In this document: piece by piece, positions 25,600-37,368 of the stretch | Layout: the number at the start of each line of letters is the position of its first letter | How positions within the stretch are numbered: position 1 is the first letter of the stretch | Assembly: GCA_037074615.1 (NCBI GenBank) | Contig: CM073562.1 | Span: 12,695,001-12,759,000 of the forward strand | Direction: 5' to 3' | DNA length: 64,000 nucleotides | DNA from: Leucaena leucocephala | Lineage: Eukaryota > Streptophyta > Magnoliopsida > Fabales > Fabaceae | The notes under the pieces: generated by a model | What the model was told of the DNA's origin: nothing | What the model saw: only the letters and a program-made list of their open reading frames with translations | Database searches by the model: none | Translations under genes and position numbers: made by a program

Positions 25600-26235
25600 A
25601 AAGAAATAGAAAGAGTCTCATATGCCTTAGCGATAGGAAACTTGATATATAAATAGGTTTGTATAAGACCTGATATAGTTTTTACTGTAAATATGTTGGA
25701 AAGATATCAAAGTAATCTTGAGGAGGCTCATTAGATAGTTGGAAAGAAAGTTTTGAAGTACCTTCAAAGTACAAAATATTATATGCTCACATATAAAAGA
25801 ATTGATAATCTTGAAGTGATTCGGTATTCTATTCTAATCTAGCTAGTTGTTGAAATACAAATAGATCTACTATTAATTATATCTTTCTATTAACAAAGAA
25901 TGTTATATCATAGGAAAATGCAAAATAAATTTATGACTTCTTTTACTCATGATACTGAGTATATTGCTTAATTTGAAATAAGTTCATAAAGAATCTAGAC
26001 AAAAAAATTTATTATTAAGTTTAAAATTATGGATTTAATCTCTAAACTCATTAAGATCTATTGTAATTACAAAATTATAGTGACTATCACCAATAACAAG
26101 AAGAGTGGAGTAAAAATAATTTTGAAAATTTTTTCCTTGAAAGATAGAGTAAGAAATGACTAAAATTTAGTTGAACACATCAATATAAAAGAAATATGAG
26201 TTGATCTTTCGGCTAAATATATTCAACCGAAAGAT
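25600..26235 (+). pseudogene. Copia RNase H relic
   Basis: Traces in shifting frames include LERYQSNLEEAH, VLKYLQSTKYYMLTYKR and, near the end, VDLSAKYIQPKDF, which resembles the usual C-terminal DPLTKGM region. Several stops correspond to expected Trp or Gln codons. It ends just before the 3' LTR remnant. Confidence 0.7.
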
Positions 26236-26261
26236 TTTATTTCATATATACTTCATATATA

Positions 26262-26463
26262 TTTTTCAGTAAAAAGAATTTCTAGTTATTATTATTTATA
26301 TTCTTATGACCTTATACTTAATATTTTAGTACTTGTTATATTAAAACTAAAGCTTTGTAATTTTCTATTTTAGATTAATAACCATGGCAAGATATATTCA
26401 TTCAACAACTAGTACTTCTGTATTTTGTATACCATATAATCACTTAATTACAATTTGTCCAAC
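26262..26463 (+). repeat. 3' LTR remnant of the Copia element
   Basis: Partner of 14128-14325. It begins near AAAAGAATTTCTAG and ends ACAATTTGTCCAACA. By-eye divergence from the 5' copy is large, consistent with the broken reading frames. Confidence 0.5.
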
Positions 26464-26853
26464 AAAATACACCCCAAAAGTATCAACTGTTACATGCTTA
26501 AATTCCGCTGGATGGAGCATTCTCATTCGGAAATATAAATCCCTCAACTAATTAGAATTAAGATGATTTGATTTGACCAAGAAAAAGGCACTAATTTACA
26601 TACTGCAAAGCACAATTATATCTCGTTATATAAGGTTCCCAATTCGCAACCCAGAATAAGATCACGAATCTGACAGGGAACAGAGGGGATTTATACATTT
26701 AAGCAAAAGCGTACAGCGAGTGAAACCCACTTCGCTTCTCCAGAATACACTCCCCTCTAATCATCTACTATCTTTTTTCTATAATCTCCTGCCACTAAAG
26801 AGTTCCCCCCAAAAAAGAGCAAAAAGTGAGAGCTAATTCATCAGTGTTACTTG

Positions 26854-27632
26854 TTACCGGGTCCATGAAATGGCTGTGGAAGTGTTCTGAGGAAGCTGAG
26901 GTATCAAGCAATGTTGTTGCTGCCATGGCTGTAACCCCTCGGTTCCTGTTAATTCACTATGCAGTGTTGTTTGGTGTGTAGATGAGTTGCTATAATCTTG
27001 TTCTTCTATGTCCATGGATGCTTCTTCTTCTCCCATTTGTTCAGCTTCCATCAACTCCGTGTTCGAATCTTGAGCACTTGGTGCCGATTGGAATTGGGAG
27101 GGTGCCCATGGCACAAGAGCCAAACGATCGCGATTATTCTCGTTCCTGCGTATTGGTTCTTCCTCTACATTTTGCCTCGACCAAGGACGTTGATCTGTTA
27201 AAATCAAGTATCGGAATGAATCATCAACATGGAAATAGAAAGGAGGAGGAACATAAAGAGAAAATGGAGAATGAACCCATACTGTTAATTGCAGAAACAA
27301 TCTCAGAATCGACAGTGAAAGAGAAAGATGAAGGAGAGAGGAACGTAGAGTGATTAACGGGCTTGAACAACACAAGGGCCCTCTCTTGGTTCTCCGGGGC
27401 AGGGAAGGGAGATTCCGGAATAATCGGAGATTGCTGAGGAACTTCGGGTTCTTCAATCGGAAGCAAATCGGCGTCCTATGAAAAACCACACAAAATCGGA
27501 ATGAAAATGGAGAGGAGAATGCTTCCAAATTTGGGAAAAGATGAGAAGAACAATGAATAAGGAAAGTACCAGACGGCGAATCTTAGTTGCAGAGGAAGAA
27601 AAGGAGAAATCTTGATCAACTTTCCTCTTCAT
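26854..27632 (-). CDS. Protein of unknown function, 198 residues, three exons
   Basis: Exons on the minus strand are 27632-27570, 27475-27283 and 27194-26854. All four introns ends obey GT/AG and the frame is kept (63, 193 and 341 nt). Exon 1 starts MKRKVDQDFSF and ends with a basic KIRRL, a possible nuclear signal. The middle is rich in Pro, Glu and Ser (LLPIEEPEVPQQSP, ENQERALVLFKPV). Exon 3 has RPWSRQNVEEEPIRR, RDRLALVPWAPSQF and an acidic EEEASMDIEEQD tail region, ending ISWTR. There is no signal peptide or membrane segment. I recognise no domain. The wording reminds me of small plant proteins of unknown function, but I cannot name one. The clean splicing and the TATA box support a real gene. 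A longer continuous frame that reads through both introns is an artefact. Confidence 0.75.
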
Positions 27633-27728
27633 CTTGATGATCGACGACGATCGACGAAGACGATGACGACTGCCGACTGAATCAGACTCGACTAGAAAGA
27701 TGTGTGCTTCCTATTTCCTATTCGGCGG

Positions 27729-27737
27729 TATTTATAG
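27729..27737 (-). promoter_or_regulatory. TATA box of the 26854-27632 gene
   Basis: CTATAAATA on the minus strand lies about 97 bp upstream of the ATG at 27632. That implies a leader of roughly 65-70 nt, normal for a plant gene. The sequence between is GC-richer than its surroundings. Confidence 0.6.
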
Positions 27738-27769
27738 AACGTCATTGAAGAAATACTCTAGACCTCTCC

Positions 27770-29083
27770 AGAACTAGACCCTTAATCCATGTCCGCTTCT
27801 TCGGTGACCCGCTTCTGCCTCTTTTAGTTTTATTTTTCCTTTCCTATTCTTTTTATTGGACTTTTCCTTTTCTTTTTCATTTGCTTAAAATGTACAACAA
27901 ACCTACACTTTTTTCAAGTATAACTATCTGATAATTTTCATTAAACAAAAATTATTTTAATAATATTTTTTACCCGATATTTGGTGATCAATTTGTATTT
28001 TATATATTGACTCTAGTATTAAACTTTATTAACTACAGTTAGGCTAAGAACATTTTATGAACTACACACATTTTTTTATGCATGGTATGAATTTTGAAGA
28101 ATCTTTTTTTTTTTTGAAAAAAAATATGAAGAATGAATCATATTATTTATATTTATAATTTATGATAATATAACATAAATATAATTAATCAATTTGGTAG
28201 ATTTCAGTAAAATATAAAATTTATTTATAAATTTACTATTCATAAGTTATAAAGAATATGATTTACCTTCAACAACACAATGCACATATTTTTTGCCAAA
28301 ACAATCTGTTTATATCGATATATAGTAATGTTAATAGCAACATGGTTAATTATTTATTACTTCAAAAATTTATATTTATAATATTCAAATTAATTTATTG
28401 ATGTATCATTTATTTTTATATAATTTAACTAATGTAGGTCATATATTTATACTGCTAGAAATATCTGTGATAACGATATCAACAGAATTTAATAAAATAT
28501 TTTGCGAATATTTAAATGAAAGAACAATATTACTTTTGGCCGGAACAAAAAAGGAACAATATTACAAAATTTATCAATGATTAATTAATTTAATTTATAA
28601 GAGAGCCCCCACTTTGAATGGCCCATGGGTCAAGTTCCCTGCAAAACAAATGGGCTTGATATTTGGTTTACTCAATCTGTAATGCTTATGAAATTCACAT
28701 ATCAACCCTATCACCCAGTGTCAGTATATTTAACTAATAAAAAAAATAAGATATATAATTATTTAAAATATATTTAATTTTTAGAAAGTATCTCTTATTG
28801 TAGTTTCAGTCACGATACTTTATGAGACATCTGAGGGTAATAGACAATTCGCTCTACCCAACATTAGTATCACCTATAAAGAAGGGAGAATTCGTCATAC
28901 CCTTAAATTATACTCTAATTTTAGTAGGAGAACTAGTATCAAATTTATCTAAATTTTTTTTATACAAAAACAATTATAGCACCACGGTTTGTATAAACAA
29001 AAAAAAAAAGCATAATCATCCCTGTGTAGAACAAAAATCAACCTAGAAAATAGATTTTGGGTTTTGGGCTAGGTTAGTCCGTA
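27770..29083. other. AT-rich intergenic stretch
   Basis: Upstream region of the minus-strand gene and the DNA beyond it. Two short frames (28398-28580 and 28822-29046) have no recognisable content. I see no element ends. Confidence 0.5.
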
Positions 29084-29091
29084 TGTGGTGT

Positions 29092-29865
29092 TACGGGTGT
29101 GCATAAAGCCAGTGACCTAGTATACCCACTCGAGTCCACAATAAAATATCCCTGCCCAACCCAATAAATATAGGGCAGGATTAGGCATCGGCCTACAGAA
29201 TACTGCCCATGCTTTTTTTAGGTTAGGTACTAGGCAGGGGTTGCCCTGCCCTGCTCATGTACACATTTTCTTTTCTTTTTTCTTTTTTACTTTTTTCCCT
29301 AGATGCTCCACTTGGAAGAAAAAATATGATAGTTACTGGTGACTAGAGGGTCATTTTAGAAATATGAGTAGTTAAATAGATAAGTTGTATCTTTTAATAT
29401 TTATAACTATATTAATTTTTTATTTTTTTAACTTTATTAATCATCATATGATTACATGACAAATTATAATTGTTTATTTTATTTTTTCACATGCTTCATA
29501 TTTGTCAACATTGGAAAAATTGATGCAAAGTTACAATTACAAACTACTGACTTCAATTTTTTTTTATGTGCAATAGATTTTAAAAATTTAATTATAATAT
29601 TTTTATTGTCTTATTCTTAGTGAATTATGGATAGTATTTAACTCTCTTAAAGACATATGAATATGATATTATTTTAGAAGTTTATAGTTGTGGAGTTTTT
29701 TCATAAAATGAACATGACACCCTAACTTGGGCATACCCATCCCAAAATAGTTAGAATTTTACAGGGTAAGGTAGGGTATCGGGCTGCAAAATATATCCCA
29801 TACTTTTTTTGGACAGGGCACCAAACATGGGTTATCCTACCTAACCCTACCAATATACATCCATA
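29092..29865 (+). mobile_element. hAT MITE with 7-of-8 target duplication
   Basis: It starts TACGGGTGTGCATAAAGCC and ends with a reverse-related ATATACATCCATA. The flanks are tgtggtgt (29084-29091) and tatggtgt (29866-29873). The sequence matches 60959-61629 throughout: GTGCATAAAGCC, TATAGGGCAGG, CACTTGGAAGA and ACTAGAGGGTCATTTTAG. There is no transposase frame. Confidence 0.8.
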
Positions 29866-29989
29866 TATGGTGTTGATCCTTTCAACAATTATGAACCTTT
29901 GCTTTTGTCTTGATTTTCTCCCACATTATTAACAAAATTTGATATAATTAATAAATAATTAATTTTCTTAAACATAATATCCTATATTT

Positions 29990-30227
29990 AAACTAGGTTA
30001 TACGTATAGAAAAATATTTTATTGAAAGAGATAAAATCCATTTAAATAATATCTATATCTTAAAAAAATTAATCTCTAAACTATGGATTCGGGGATATCA
30101 CCTAATTTAAACTAGGTTATACGTATAGAAAAATATTTTATTGAAAGAGATAAAATTCATTTAAATAATATCTATATCTTAAAAAAATTACTCTCTAAAC
30201 TATTGATTAGGGGATATCACCTAATTT
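29990..30227. repeat. Tandem duplication of 119 bp
   Basis: The unit starting ACTAGGTTATACGTATAG is present at 29992 and again at 30111, and both copies end with GGGGATATCACCTAATTT. Only about seven positions differ by eye, so the duplication is fairly recent. No coding content. Confidence 0.85.
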
Positions 30228-31020
30228 TTACTAAACAAAAATTCTTTGTCATTTCCCCATTTTGAGAAATGATATATAAGGAGCAAAAGAATGAATTAAT
30301 TTAATATTAGGATTAAAATATTTGAAAATACTAAATTGAGTACTAAAAAAATAAAAATTTTAATTTGTTAAAGATACCACACTTATTTGATACTCAGTAT
30401 TCCCTAATTTGCAACTTTTGAACTACTAATTTGTTCCTACCGATCTTCACTTTCAATTGTTCCCCTCTTTGTGTGTTGGTCTCTAGTTCAATTTTCTTCC
30501 TCCACATACAATATGTTGATTATTTGAATTTATTTTTATAAACTAATTGTAAAATCCAATTTTTATTCATAGTATTTAAATAATATTAGAAAAAAAACTA
30601 TTTCATGATAAATAGAATTTATCATGTAATAAATTGAGTAGAAAGAATTTATTGAAAATATGATTTATAAGAATTATAAATGATAAAAAATGAAATAAAA
30701 ATAAATGAAATAATAATAATAATAATATTTTATTATTGTTAAAAAAATAATAGAGGGAGAAAAGAGTTAATAAAATTAAAGAAGAGAGAAATGGTATTAA
30801 AAGAGAAAAGAAGCTAAAGTAATAAAAATAACATACATGGTTGGGGTATCAATTTTTTAATCCACAAGGACGGGTTCAATTATTCGTTCTCACTGTGAGA
30901 ATTTATTTAATATGTAATATTATAACTTTTTTATAAGCATTTTCTAAATCTTAGAATTATACTATAGCTTTGGGAGACTAATGTTAAACCTATCTAAATT
31001 TTTCGTAATGAATTTGCTAA
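30228..31020. other. AT-rich stretch
   Basis: Holds A- and T-rich simple sequence, including a short ATA microsatellite near 30712-30726. No gene or element is recognised. Confidence 0.5.
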
Positions 31021-31203
31021 CAAGAGTTAGCCCAAATAATAAAGAATATATTTATATCTCATAAGGATATTTGTTCGATTCTCTCTATTGTTATGAGGGA
31101 TCCTTTAATAGACGATTTTGTAAGTCTTTTGTAAATACTCTTTAAATTTTATGGCACTTTAGTGAAGACATGTGTCAAACTCATTTAAAATTTTTTATAA
31201 AAA
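31021..31203 (+). mobile_element. SINE-like copy 1
   Basis: It begins near GAGTTAGCCCAAATAATAAA (A-box-like) and has TTGTTCGATTCTC (B-box-like) about 33 bp later, then a non-tRNA body and an A/T-rich tail (CTCATTTAAAATTTTTT). A diverged copy with the same order of motifs is at 32041-32220. This is the layout of tRNA-derived plant SINEs. Confidence 0.5.
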
Positions 31204-31259
31204 ACCATTTCCAAAAAGCACTGTTCATAAAGAAGTCATTAGCTAAGATATAACTTGGG

Positions 31260-31527
31260 TTATATAGCACATAATATTATGATCTTATTTTTTATATACG
31301 TCAAGTATCTTAGTTTTATTTGTGATACAATTTTATCCATAATCTCTTTATTTTGGTGCAATTATTTGTACTTGATAAATAAGATTATATATAAAATTGT
31401 ACCAAATTAAAAAAGATTATGGGTAAAATTATATCAAATTAAAAAGATTATAAGTAAAATTATACAAATAATATTAAGATACTAAATATATATAAAAAAT
31501 AATATCAGAATATGGGGTGTTATATAA
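31260..31527. mobile_element. MITE with long inverted arms
   Basis: The left arm (TTATATAGCACATAATATTA onward) is matched in reverse by the right arm ending GGGGTGTTATATAA, for about 90 bp including TTTTTTATATA and AGTATCTTA. The middle has two or three near-repeats of AAATTAAAAAGATTAT. Superfamily not determined. Confidence 0.6.
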
Positions 31528-32040
31528 TTTTTCTTTTTAATTCAAAATGTCTTTGTTTACCCACCAAAATTTGATTTTGAAATTTACAACACTTGTCGTT
31601 TGATGTATGCTAACGCTTCCTTTTCATAATCCCATCATATTTAAGAATAGGTATTGCTCTATCTACATACCCCTTCACTCTCTATACCTTCTCATTCTTT
31701 GTTTTCATTTCGCAAGTTTACCATGAAAGTCGACAGACGGTGGGAGATTCGGCAACCATAGTTCATCCAAGCTCATAAGTCCGTTCACGAGTTCGCTAAT
31801 TCACAAATACGGTTTATGGTTCTCCTCCTTCTCCCACGAGTGTGTTTATGTTCTTCTGGTTTTGCATTTCTGATCATTGGATTGGTTTCAGTTTCTTCTC
31901 TGCTCTTCAGTCACCATTGTGAATCTGGTTGTTCTTGTGCATTTGTAGGTATTCGCCATTGTGAATCTGCTACACCGAATAGAATCCAGTTTACTAGGAA
32001 ATGTCCTTGCAAATTTGTTTGGCTTGCATATGTACCATCA

Positions 32041-32220
32041 ATTTTAATATTAATGAGATATATAGTAAATAATATATTCATATCTTATAAAGATATAAGT
32101 TCAATTTATACTATCATCGTAAGAGTTCCTTTAATAGGCAATATTATAAATCTCCTATAAATGTCCTCTGAGTTTTAAAGTTATGCTTTGCCGAACTCAT
32201 TTAAAATTTTTTTTGTTCTA
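32041..32220 (+). mobile_element. SINE-like copy 2
   Basis: It follows the same order as 31021-31203: ATATATTCATATCTTATAA, AAGTTCAATTTATAC (degraded B box), GTTCCTTTAATAGGCAAT, then CGAACTCATTTAAAATTTTT. More diverged than copy 1; the A box is poor. Confidence 0.45.
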
Positions 32221-33094
32221 AAAAAAATTTCAATGTTAATATATCTCAAGCAAATAAATTATATATATATATATATATTACAAAACATTTCATACTGAAT
32301 CCAATTATTTACAAATTATACTAAGCGTAACTCATTCCTTAGACTTATCTATTTTTAAAACAGATTTTTTATCATTCGTTTGATTTAAGGCGAATGTACG
32401 ATAGACAGTAAAAGAGGAGCGAAAACTTTTAAGGAATTTAACTTTTAAAAAAAATGAAGAATTGGGTAGAAAATTTCCATTAATTTTTTAAACCTTTTGT
32501 CATCTTCTCTTTATTAAAATTTTACAACCTTACTTGTCCATTTTTTAAATCAGACTTCATAAAATTTTTACTTCTCATTTCTCCCTTCTATTTCCCTTGA
32601 ACAGAGTTAAGCTTTTGAGGATTATGAAGGAACGACGAGTCCGACGACTTTGGTTTCCACAATAAGTTCGTGATATTGGGGTTCAATGTTATTGCAGCCA
32701 TTATCCTTGACGCTAATTTTGTAAACATATCAAATCCAGCAGAGAACTGACATTGAAGAACAGTAGAAGTTCTTAGATGGAAATCTGAAATAAAAAATCT
32801 AAGTCCAAAGTCAAAGATCAACGCATCGAGATCACAAGGAATGACAGACACCATGCTTGAAAAAAAAAATAAATTGACAAGGTACCGATCTCTTTCCAAT
32901 TTCCATTGCTATTTTTATCTCTCATTACAAATTCAAAAAGTCATTCAAAACTTCTGTCTAAGGATCATAAAACAGATCACATACCGTGCCACCCAAAAAA
33001 TATGCCTATTTTATCATATATTGGGGCTCAAAACTTAAACCCTCCACACCTAATAATAGCAAATTGATCACCTTGAGTCATTATGCTCCACATT
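32221..33094. other. Downstream flank of the uL14m gene
   Basis: Contains an AT microsatellite at about 32259-32279. A minus-strand frame at 32588-32899 of about 100 codons has no recognisable domain or start context. The uL14m 3' UTR must lie at the upper end, but I see no certain poly(A) signal. Confidence 0.4.
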
Positions 33095-35338
33095 TTAAGC
33101 AATGTGCCCTGCTAAAGTAAGTATTTTGACATGTTTCTTCATCCTCAGCTCATGTGGGACTGGCCCGAAAACTCTCGTCCCAATCGGCTGCCCTTGCTTG
33201 TCAACAAGCACCACAGCATTATCATCAAACTTGACCTCACTGCCATCACATCGCCCCCTTTGCATCGCCGCACGCACAACCACACCATACACGACTTTTC
33301 CTTTTTTAACTTTCCCATTAGGATGGGCTTCCTTCACTGATGCAATTATAGTGTCACCCAATCTTGCCCCTTTCCTCCCTTTCAGAGGTTGTATGCACAT
33401 AACCTTCTTAGCCCCTGAGTTATCCACAACCTTGAGAACAGTCCTCATCTGTATGAAAGTGCGCTGCTGCTGCTAAAATGAAGAACACTTTTTTCACTTA
33501 AAAAGAGTGTCATAACAGAGGATGGCAAACAGATTTGAGTAATACAATAATATAGATATCCCACTCTATAACCCTCCGTATGGAAAGGAAGAAAAGTTGG
33601 GAGGAAAGAGAATGAGAAGAGAAAACTGGAGAGAAAATGCTATCACTCCTTCAATTAGAATGGAGGAGAGAAAATAAGCAAATATTTGAATGACTAAAAT
33701 TCTCTTATCTTGGGTGAAAATATGTCATATTAAAATCAAATCAAAATCACAATGGAAAAATCATATTAACATTAATTAACATCACCATCAAATTATTTGG
33801 TATCATGTTATTATATCTTAAAACAAAATAATTTTTAAATAATAATATGAAAGTGTGCTGCTGCAACTGCTAAAATGCATAACACTTTTTTAGTTAAAAA
33901 GGCAGCCATGAAAGAGGATGGCAAAGAGATTTGAGTAATACAATAATATAGATATCCTACTCTAAAACAAACATGCTTTGGATCTCATTCCAGGCATGAC
34001 AATATTGATATATAAGAACAAATTGCTGTCAAGGTAAAACCAGTCCATACCATATTTTCACAAGAGAGAGAGAAAAGATATAATCGTTCTTGGGATGGAA
34101 AAGATATCAAAAGTTTTATACTTGTTCAAACAATCTTAAATTAACATCTCAAATAGAAGTATAAACTAACCGGAGACAAGAATTTGCTGCATATGATCTC
34201 TTGTGATGTGGTGACTAAACCAGATAAACTATTATTGCCTACCCCACCAAGCAGAGAATGGCCCACTGGTTCAATTTCCAACATGAGAAACAGAATGCAA
34301 CATGTTAACTACTCCAAAGATTTGCCATCAAGAGTTAAAGTCAATTATTGTCCATGTTAGTGGGGAAAATAAAGGATTATAATGCAAGAATTAAACACGT
34401 TGAACAACATTGAAGAGTTACACAATTTTGTCCGTGAGGAATGAAATAAACATTGGCTAAAGAACTCAGAGAGCTTAACAAAATAATAATATTAATATGA
34501 TTAGTTCAAGGCCCACATAATTAGAAGACAAAATCATCAAATAATCTATTGACTAGTGACTACTGAGCGATACATTTGTCCATCATCACCGCATCATGCA
34601 ACAGTACCCAACCATTGAAACAAAGTTAACATTGCTTCGAACTTTTTATCGGTTTACCCCAGGGTGAAATTTACAAATTCATAGATAGGTTTCTTCTATG
34701 ATTGACTGAAATGCATCCTAATTGACTTAACCTTACAGCTAACAAGAAGTTCAAAAAATTAAAGCACATAAATTAACAGTTGCTTCGATCAGAAAAATCA
34801 CAATTCCACCTTCCACAAAAATTTACTCCACACACCTATACATTGAAACTGGAAAGAATCAAAGAAACACTTCCAGAAAACATTTAGCATGGTTATTGGA
34901 TGGCAGAATCTTAGTTATGTAATTCAATAATTGAATTTCAAAACTATCCCCTCCTCCCCAAACACCCCCCTCTTGTCCCGATGACATCTCCGTATCAATA
35001 AACATGAACACGATTATTCAGACAAGCGATTATGCTCATGTCCTTAACAAATTCTAGCACCCGAGTAGGAGTGCACATTGTAGAACCATATTGGAGGTAA
35101 ACATCTCAGAACTATGCTTAGCGTCATGCTGCTCCAGCAAGGATTATGATGCATTAATGGCATTTATCTCTAAAAATATAGTCAAAACCAAGATTTGAAC
35201 TTGTTATTACAAGGCCAGTCCAGCGAGCGGATAGCAAACCAATAGGACATGTAAATTTAAAGACAAATCCTAGCAATAAATGATTTAAGTACAAAACCAC
35301 GTACCACGAGAACATTTATATGCAAAACTTGCAGCCAT
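33095..35338 (-). CDS. HLL: Mitochondrial large-subunit ribosomal protein uL14m (HUELLENLOS type)
   Basis: Three exons on the minus strand: 35338-35305, 34265-34171 and 33472-33095 (34, 95 and 378 nt), giving 168 residues with all joins in frame. Exons 1-2 encode a presequence-like N-terminus (MAASFAYKCSRV, GHSLLGGVGNN) rich in Ser and basic residues with few acids, fitting import into mitochondria. Exon 3 is the full L14 fold: RTFIQM, VDNSGAKKVMCIQ, GARLGDTIIASVKEA, GVVVRAAMQRGRCDGSEV, QPIGTRVFGPVPHELR. In bacteria L14 binds 23S rRNA near the subunit interface. Plant nuclear copies of this kind are HLL and its paralogue HLP, and HLL is needed for ovule growth. I cannot say which of the two this is. 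A separate leader exon upstream is likely, since an acceptor (GGATACAG) sits just before the ATG. Confidence 0.88.
33448..33562. repeat. Direct duplication covering the uL14m exon 3 acceptor, unit 1
   Basis: This unit (GAAAGTGCGCTGCTGCTGC, ..., TATAGATATCCCACTCTA) recurs at 33847-33963 as GAAAGTGTGCTGCTGCAACT ... TATAGATATCCTACTCTA. It holds the first bases of exon 3, the intron 2 acceptor and about 90 bp of intron. Confidence 0.85.
33847..33963. repeat. Direct duplication covering the uL14m exon 3 acceptor, unit 2
   Basis: Upstream copy (in gene direction) of 33448-33562. It still carries an AG acceptor in the same context (TTTTAG|CAG at about 33873), but no L14 coding follows its short exon piece. 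About 284 bp of other sequence separates the units. Confidence 0.85.
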
Positions 35339-36662
35339 CTTGGCAGCTTAAATCCCTGTATCCTCCAAAAATAAAAGATTGAATTAAAGAGCAAATTTGA
35401 ATTGAAAGGAATAGAAATGAATATAGAATCTACTTGAGTTGCTGAAATGTAAGAAGAATAAAACTGTCAAAGAATTATGGAGAGGGAGAAGAGAGAGAGG
35501 ATATAATCACAAAGTAATTCACATTTGATTAATTTGATGTTTAACCCTTAAATGTTGATAGGCTCCCAATGTTTTAAATTCTTACTGTTTTAGACCAATG
35601 CTTCATGCCATTGCCATGCCATGTCAATAGAAAAAGATGAGGGTTCAAAGCAAGTTAATGCCCCAGCTTCCATACCAGTCTTATTAAGAATCTACAAAAG
35701 AGTTGAAAATAATGTATGCAGGGACGTTCATCTATGATTAATTCATGAGTTGTTCTATCATAATGCTTCTTGAAGAATATAAGAAAGGCCCTGCCCCAGG
35801 ACCTCATTGAAGAAGTGCCTTCTTATCCACGTAAAAAATGGGGTTCTTACAATCTGAGAGTGCTAGTAGCACTCTACAGGTATAAAACAAGCCCAAGCAA
35901 AGGTTGAATTTATCCCAAAAAAAATCTCAAGCATTTAATCACAGACCTAGTTGGTTATGTTCTTTATAAAATTAACTAGGTTGGCTGAATGCCTTTTTCA
36001 ATGCAATGTAAAAGGCAGCCTTTATATACCATAAGTATAAATAATAACCCAAGAAGAATCTTTAAGAGGTATCAAAAACAAAAGTTGTAGTAGATTCACT
36101 TAGACATTTAAAAGATGCAGCATAATAGGCAATCACATAACTCTTACCAATTTAAGAGGTGTAAAAAAGTAGTAGACAATCAGAAAATTATATATTGTAT
36201 ATAATTTGCAACAGAACAAATAACAAAAGTGAAAGCTGACATAAACAATATCCTGGACAACATAACTGAGAAAAAGAAAGCTTCTTCCACTCAAAATGAA
36301 AACAATGTAGCTCAGAATCAGTAAATCTCCAAACATAATTAAACGAGAACGAAGAAAATGGCTTTAGTCAAACCAAATCTTTTTAATCTTTGATTTTGTA
36401 CGACTCAGAAGGCAATATTTTCCAGCAAAAACATTTGTAATTACCTCAAAAAAAAAAAACAAAGCCTTTATTCTTGGTACTCTGATTACCTCAAGCACGC
36501 TACAGTTAACAATAACTTACGAGCAGGAGACCTTAACAGATGCAACAGAGAATAAAACAGAGTAATTAATGAAAACATTTGCAATATATCACGGAAAAAC
36601 ACTTAACAATACGTTCTTGTGGCTTTTGCCCGCATCTATTCCTCCAAAAAAAACAAAACTAA
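35339..36662 (-). other. Region upstream of the uL14m start codon
   Basis: AT-rich with no coding content that I can support. Probably leader and first intron, or promoter, of uL14m. Confidence 0.4.
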
Positions 36663-37163
36663 GGACCCATTTGGATAGGATTTTGGAAACGGGTTTATGA
36701 AAAAAAAGGGTTTTTGGGCAGCTTATAGAAAGGGTTTTTGGAGAAGAGGTTATGAAAAAAAAGTAGTTTTGAATAAATGAGTATTTGGATAGTTATTTTT
36801 AGAAGTACTTTTATTATTGTTAAATTACGAAAAAAAGTATGAATATTAAATGAGGAAAGATAAGATATAAGAGGAAAGGGGAGAGAGGGTGTAAGAAAAG
36901 AAATGAGAGAGGGTGTAAGAAAAAGTAGGAGAGAGGAGAGAGGGTGTAAGAAAAAGTAAGAGAGAGGGTGTAAGAAAAAGTAAGGGTAATATACTAATTG
37001 GTTAATTCATAAGCTCTTTTACTGTTCCATAAGCTACTCTGACCAGCTTATCTAAAACCTTAGTTTTAAACCATAGTTTAGTCCAAAAGCCCGTTTGAAC
37101 AAATATAACTGTTTGTCTTAAAATTTCTCAAAACCTAGGTTTTGTGTGTTGCCAAACACACAC
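36663..37163 (+). mobile_element. Tourist-like MITE, copy 2
   Basis: The ends are GGACCCATTTGGATAG and CCAAACACACAC, with TAA on both sides (36660-36662 and 37164-37166). It matches copy 1 at 1568-2094 along nearly its whole length in the same orientation, including AAGCTCTTTTACTGTTCCATAA-type sequence and the GAGAGGGTGTAAGAAA runs. It is the closest pair in the window. Confidence 0.85.
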
Positions 37164-37368
37164 TAAAAGATTTACAAGAGTTTAGTTTCAAGGAGGAAAA
37201 AAAAAGGTTCAAGGTAACCAGATATAAAATCAAATATATGATCCAAAAAAAAAAGAAAGTAAATGAATGATAAAAACAAAACAAAAATATCGTTAAGCAA
37301 GAGGGGCACTTGGATCTTACACGGATTCCATGAAGAAAAACCACCAAGAATGAACAAAATGGATTGAA

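Larger units (their letters stand above)
14128..26463 (+). mobile_element. Degenerate Copia-type LTR retrotransposon, twice interrupted
   Basis: Related terminal blocks at about 14128-14325 and 26262-26463 share TTTATGACCTTGTACTT-like and CTTTGTAATTTTCT-like segments and end in TTTGTCCA. Between them, in Copia order, come a gag and zinc-knuckle relic (about 15.8-16.7 kb), protease and pre-integrase traces (16.8-17.17), integrase (20.49-21.19, then 24.36-24.6), RT (24.82-25.56) and RNase H (25.6-26.23). This is the Copia gag-PR-IN-RT-RH order, all on the plus strand. Many stops and frameshifts show that it is dead. Two separate insertions split the integrase region. Without them it would be about 5.9 kb. 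LTR edges are approximate because neither copy has clean TG and CA ends. Confidence 0.8.

Noticed and set aside
27224..27528. A 224-codon continuous minus-strand frame starting at 27528
   Set aside because: It reads through two introns with good GT/AG sites in a different frame from the supported exon 2. Its upper part is low-complexity Leu/Ser/Pro. Only the exon 3 portion is real.
32588..32899. Minus-strand frame of about 100 codons downstream of uL14m
   Set aside because: No domain, no convincing start or splice context, and it sits in AT-rich repeat-laden DNA. Kept only as a note.
33102..33476. Plus-strand frames over the uL14m exon
   Set aside because: They are the opposite strand of a strongly conserved coding exon.
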